A stretch of DNA of 7,273 nucleotides, taken from Clostridia bacterium (GTDB lineage: Bacteria > Bacillota > Clostridia > Saccharofermentanales > UBA5734). Below the pieces are notes generated by a model. It saw nothing but the letters and a program-made list of their open reading frames with translations, ran no database searches and was not told the DNA's origin. The stretch lies in the NCBI GenBank assembly GCA_017997315.1, contig JAGOFF010000113.1, positions 1-7,273 on the forward strand, written 5' to 3'. Numbering within the stretch: position 1 is the stretch's first letter; every line of letters starts with the position of its first letter. Below, in pieces: positions 6,856 to 7,273 of this stretch. The position numbers and the translations under genes are program-made.

Positions 6856-7273
6856 TTCTCCGGACCTCCTTCGCGGGGGTCGGACGGAACCGCCGGTGTG
6901 CGCCGGTCGCGTATTCTCGTCGCCAGCCAGCCGACGAGTCCGCTGGCCAGAAGGATCAACGCCACCGGTGCGTCCGTGAAAAGGGAAAGGAGAAACGCTG
7001 CGCCCATCAGGAGCGCGGGGAACAGCTTTTCCGCCTTGAATGAACTCCGGATGATCCCCACGACCGCGTCGACCATGACCGCGGCGACAGCCGCGCGGAT
7101 TCCGCGGAGTGCAGCGTCGATCCAGCGGCTGTCCCGGAACTGCGTATAGAACACCGCGATCAACGACAACAGGATCAACGGGGGCAGTACGGTGCCGAAG
7201 ATGGTCGTCGCGGCACCGGGCAGTCCGGCCATCCGGTATCCCACCAGCAGCGAGGCGTTGACCGCAATGGGTC
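6852..7273 (-). CDS. chrA: Chromate transporter (CHR family), first half-size subunit (5' partial)
   Basis: The C-terminal 139 or so residues of the partner CHR subunit. The reading frame is open to the right edge and its first residues there, PIAVNASLLVGYR, continue the family motif SPGPIAVN...VGYR, which in the companion protein lies at about residue 56. The N-terminal part with the GGGYA-type motif must therefore lie outside the window, and the GTG at 7244 is internal, not a start. The rest has several hydrophobic helices, with the repeat-like segment LRGIRAAVAAVM matching LRGLRPAVAAM of the other half, as expected for proteins that arose by duplication. The C-terminus is short, charged and cytoplasmic-looking. 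It is the first gene of the minus-strand pair, and its end encodes the ribosome site of the second. The promoter is outside the window. Confidence 0.9.
   Translation of the reverse strand, partial: PIAVNASLLVGYRMAGLPGAATTIFGTVLPPLILLSLIAVFYTQFRDSRWIDAALRGIRAAVAAVMVDAVVGIIRSSFKAEKLFPALLMGAAFLLSLFTDAPVALILLASGLVGWLATRIRDRRTPAVPSDPREGGPEK
6864..6871 (-). promoter_or_regulatory. Shine-Dalgarno site for the second CHR subunit
   Basis: On the minus strand this reads AAGGAGGT, a near-perfect anti-16S match, ending 8 nt before the ATG at 6855. It lies within the last codons of the upstream subunit and fixes the downstream start. Confidence 0.8.

Noticed and set aside
7242..7244. GTG as the start of the first CHR subunit
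   Set aside because: The frame continues upstream to the window edge through residues matching the family's conserved PIAVN...VGYR motif, so this codon is an internal Val.
5899..7273. Metal-resistance island (ArsC-like gene next to chromate transporters)
   Set aside because: The genes are convergent, not one operon. There are no arsR, arsB or other ars genes, the ArsC-like protein belongs to a broad redox/regulator family, and the CHR substrate is unproven. Adjacency alone does not make a resistance locus.

Overview
The window is a GC-rich stretch (by eye clearly above 60% G+C) of bacterial chromosome, tightly packed with six genes. Shine-Dalgarno sites are strong (AGGAGG, AAGGAGGT), two gene pairs overlap by 4 bp (ATGA), and intergenic gaps are under 100 bp. 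No transposase, phage gene, tRNA, rRNA, CRISPR array or long repeat is visible. The protein types (a GGDEF/HD-GYP protein with the DxNGLK variant, a YjbQ of the 'CEFDGPRNR' type, a Spx/ArsC-like protein with a KCFDT motif, a two-gene half-size chromate transporter) are ones I associate with anaerobic Bacillota and Spirochaetota. This lineage guess is weak and rests on family resemblance only.

Layout, plus strand: (1) positions 2-2134, the 3' part of a large cyclic-di-GMP enzyme (PAS-GAF-PAS-GGDEF-HD-GYP), cut off by the window's left edge; (2) 2131-2526, a YjbQ/UPF0047 protein translationally coupled to it; (3) an 89-bp gap with a possible promoter; (4) 2616-3386, an HpcH/HpaI-type class II aldolase; (5) 3430-5892, a large HerA/VirD4-like P-loop ATPase of a conserved but functionally uncharacterised family; (6) 5899-6240, a small Spx/ArsC-like thioredoxin-fold protein, 6 bp behind the ATPase. 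Minus strand, converging on these: 6271-6855 and 6852-7273, the two halves of a split chromate (CHR) transporter, the upstream half cut off by the right edge.

The plus-strand genes probably form one or two transcription units (break, if any, at about 2530-2615), but their predicted roles do not assemble into one obvious pathway: second-messenger turnover, a thiamine-phosphate-synthase-like housekeeping protein, a carbon-carbon lyase, a DNA-translocase-like ATPase and a redox-type small protein. I read the window as ordinary core or near-core chromosome and see no convincing evidence of a new multi-gene system. The item that most deserves follow-up is the orphan HerA-like ATPase, followed by the coupling of the c-di-GMP enzyme to YjbQ.
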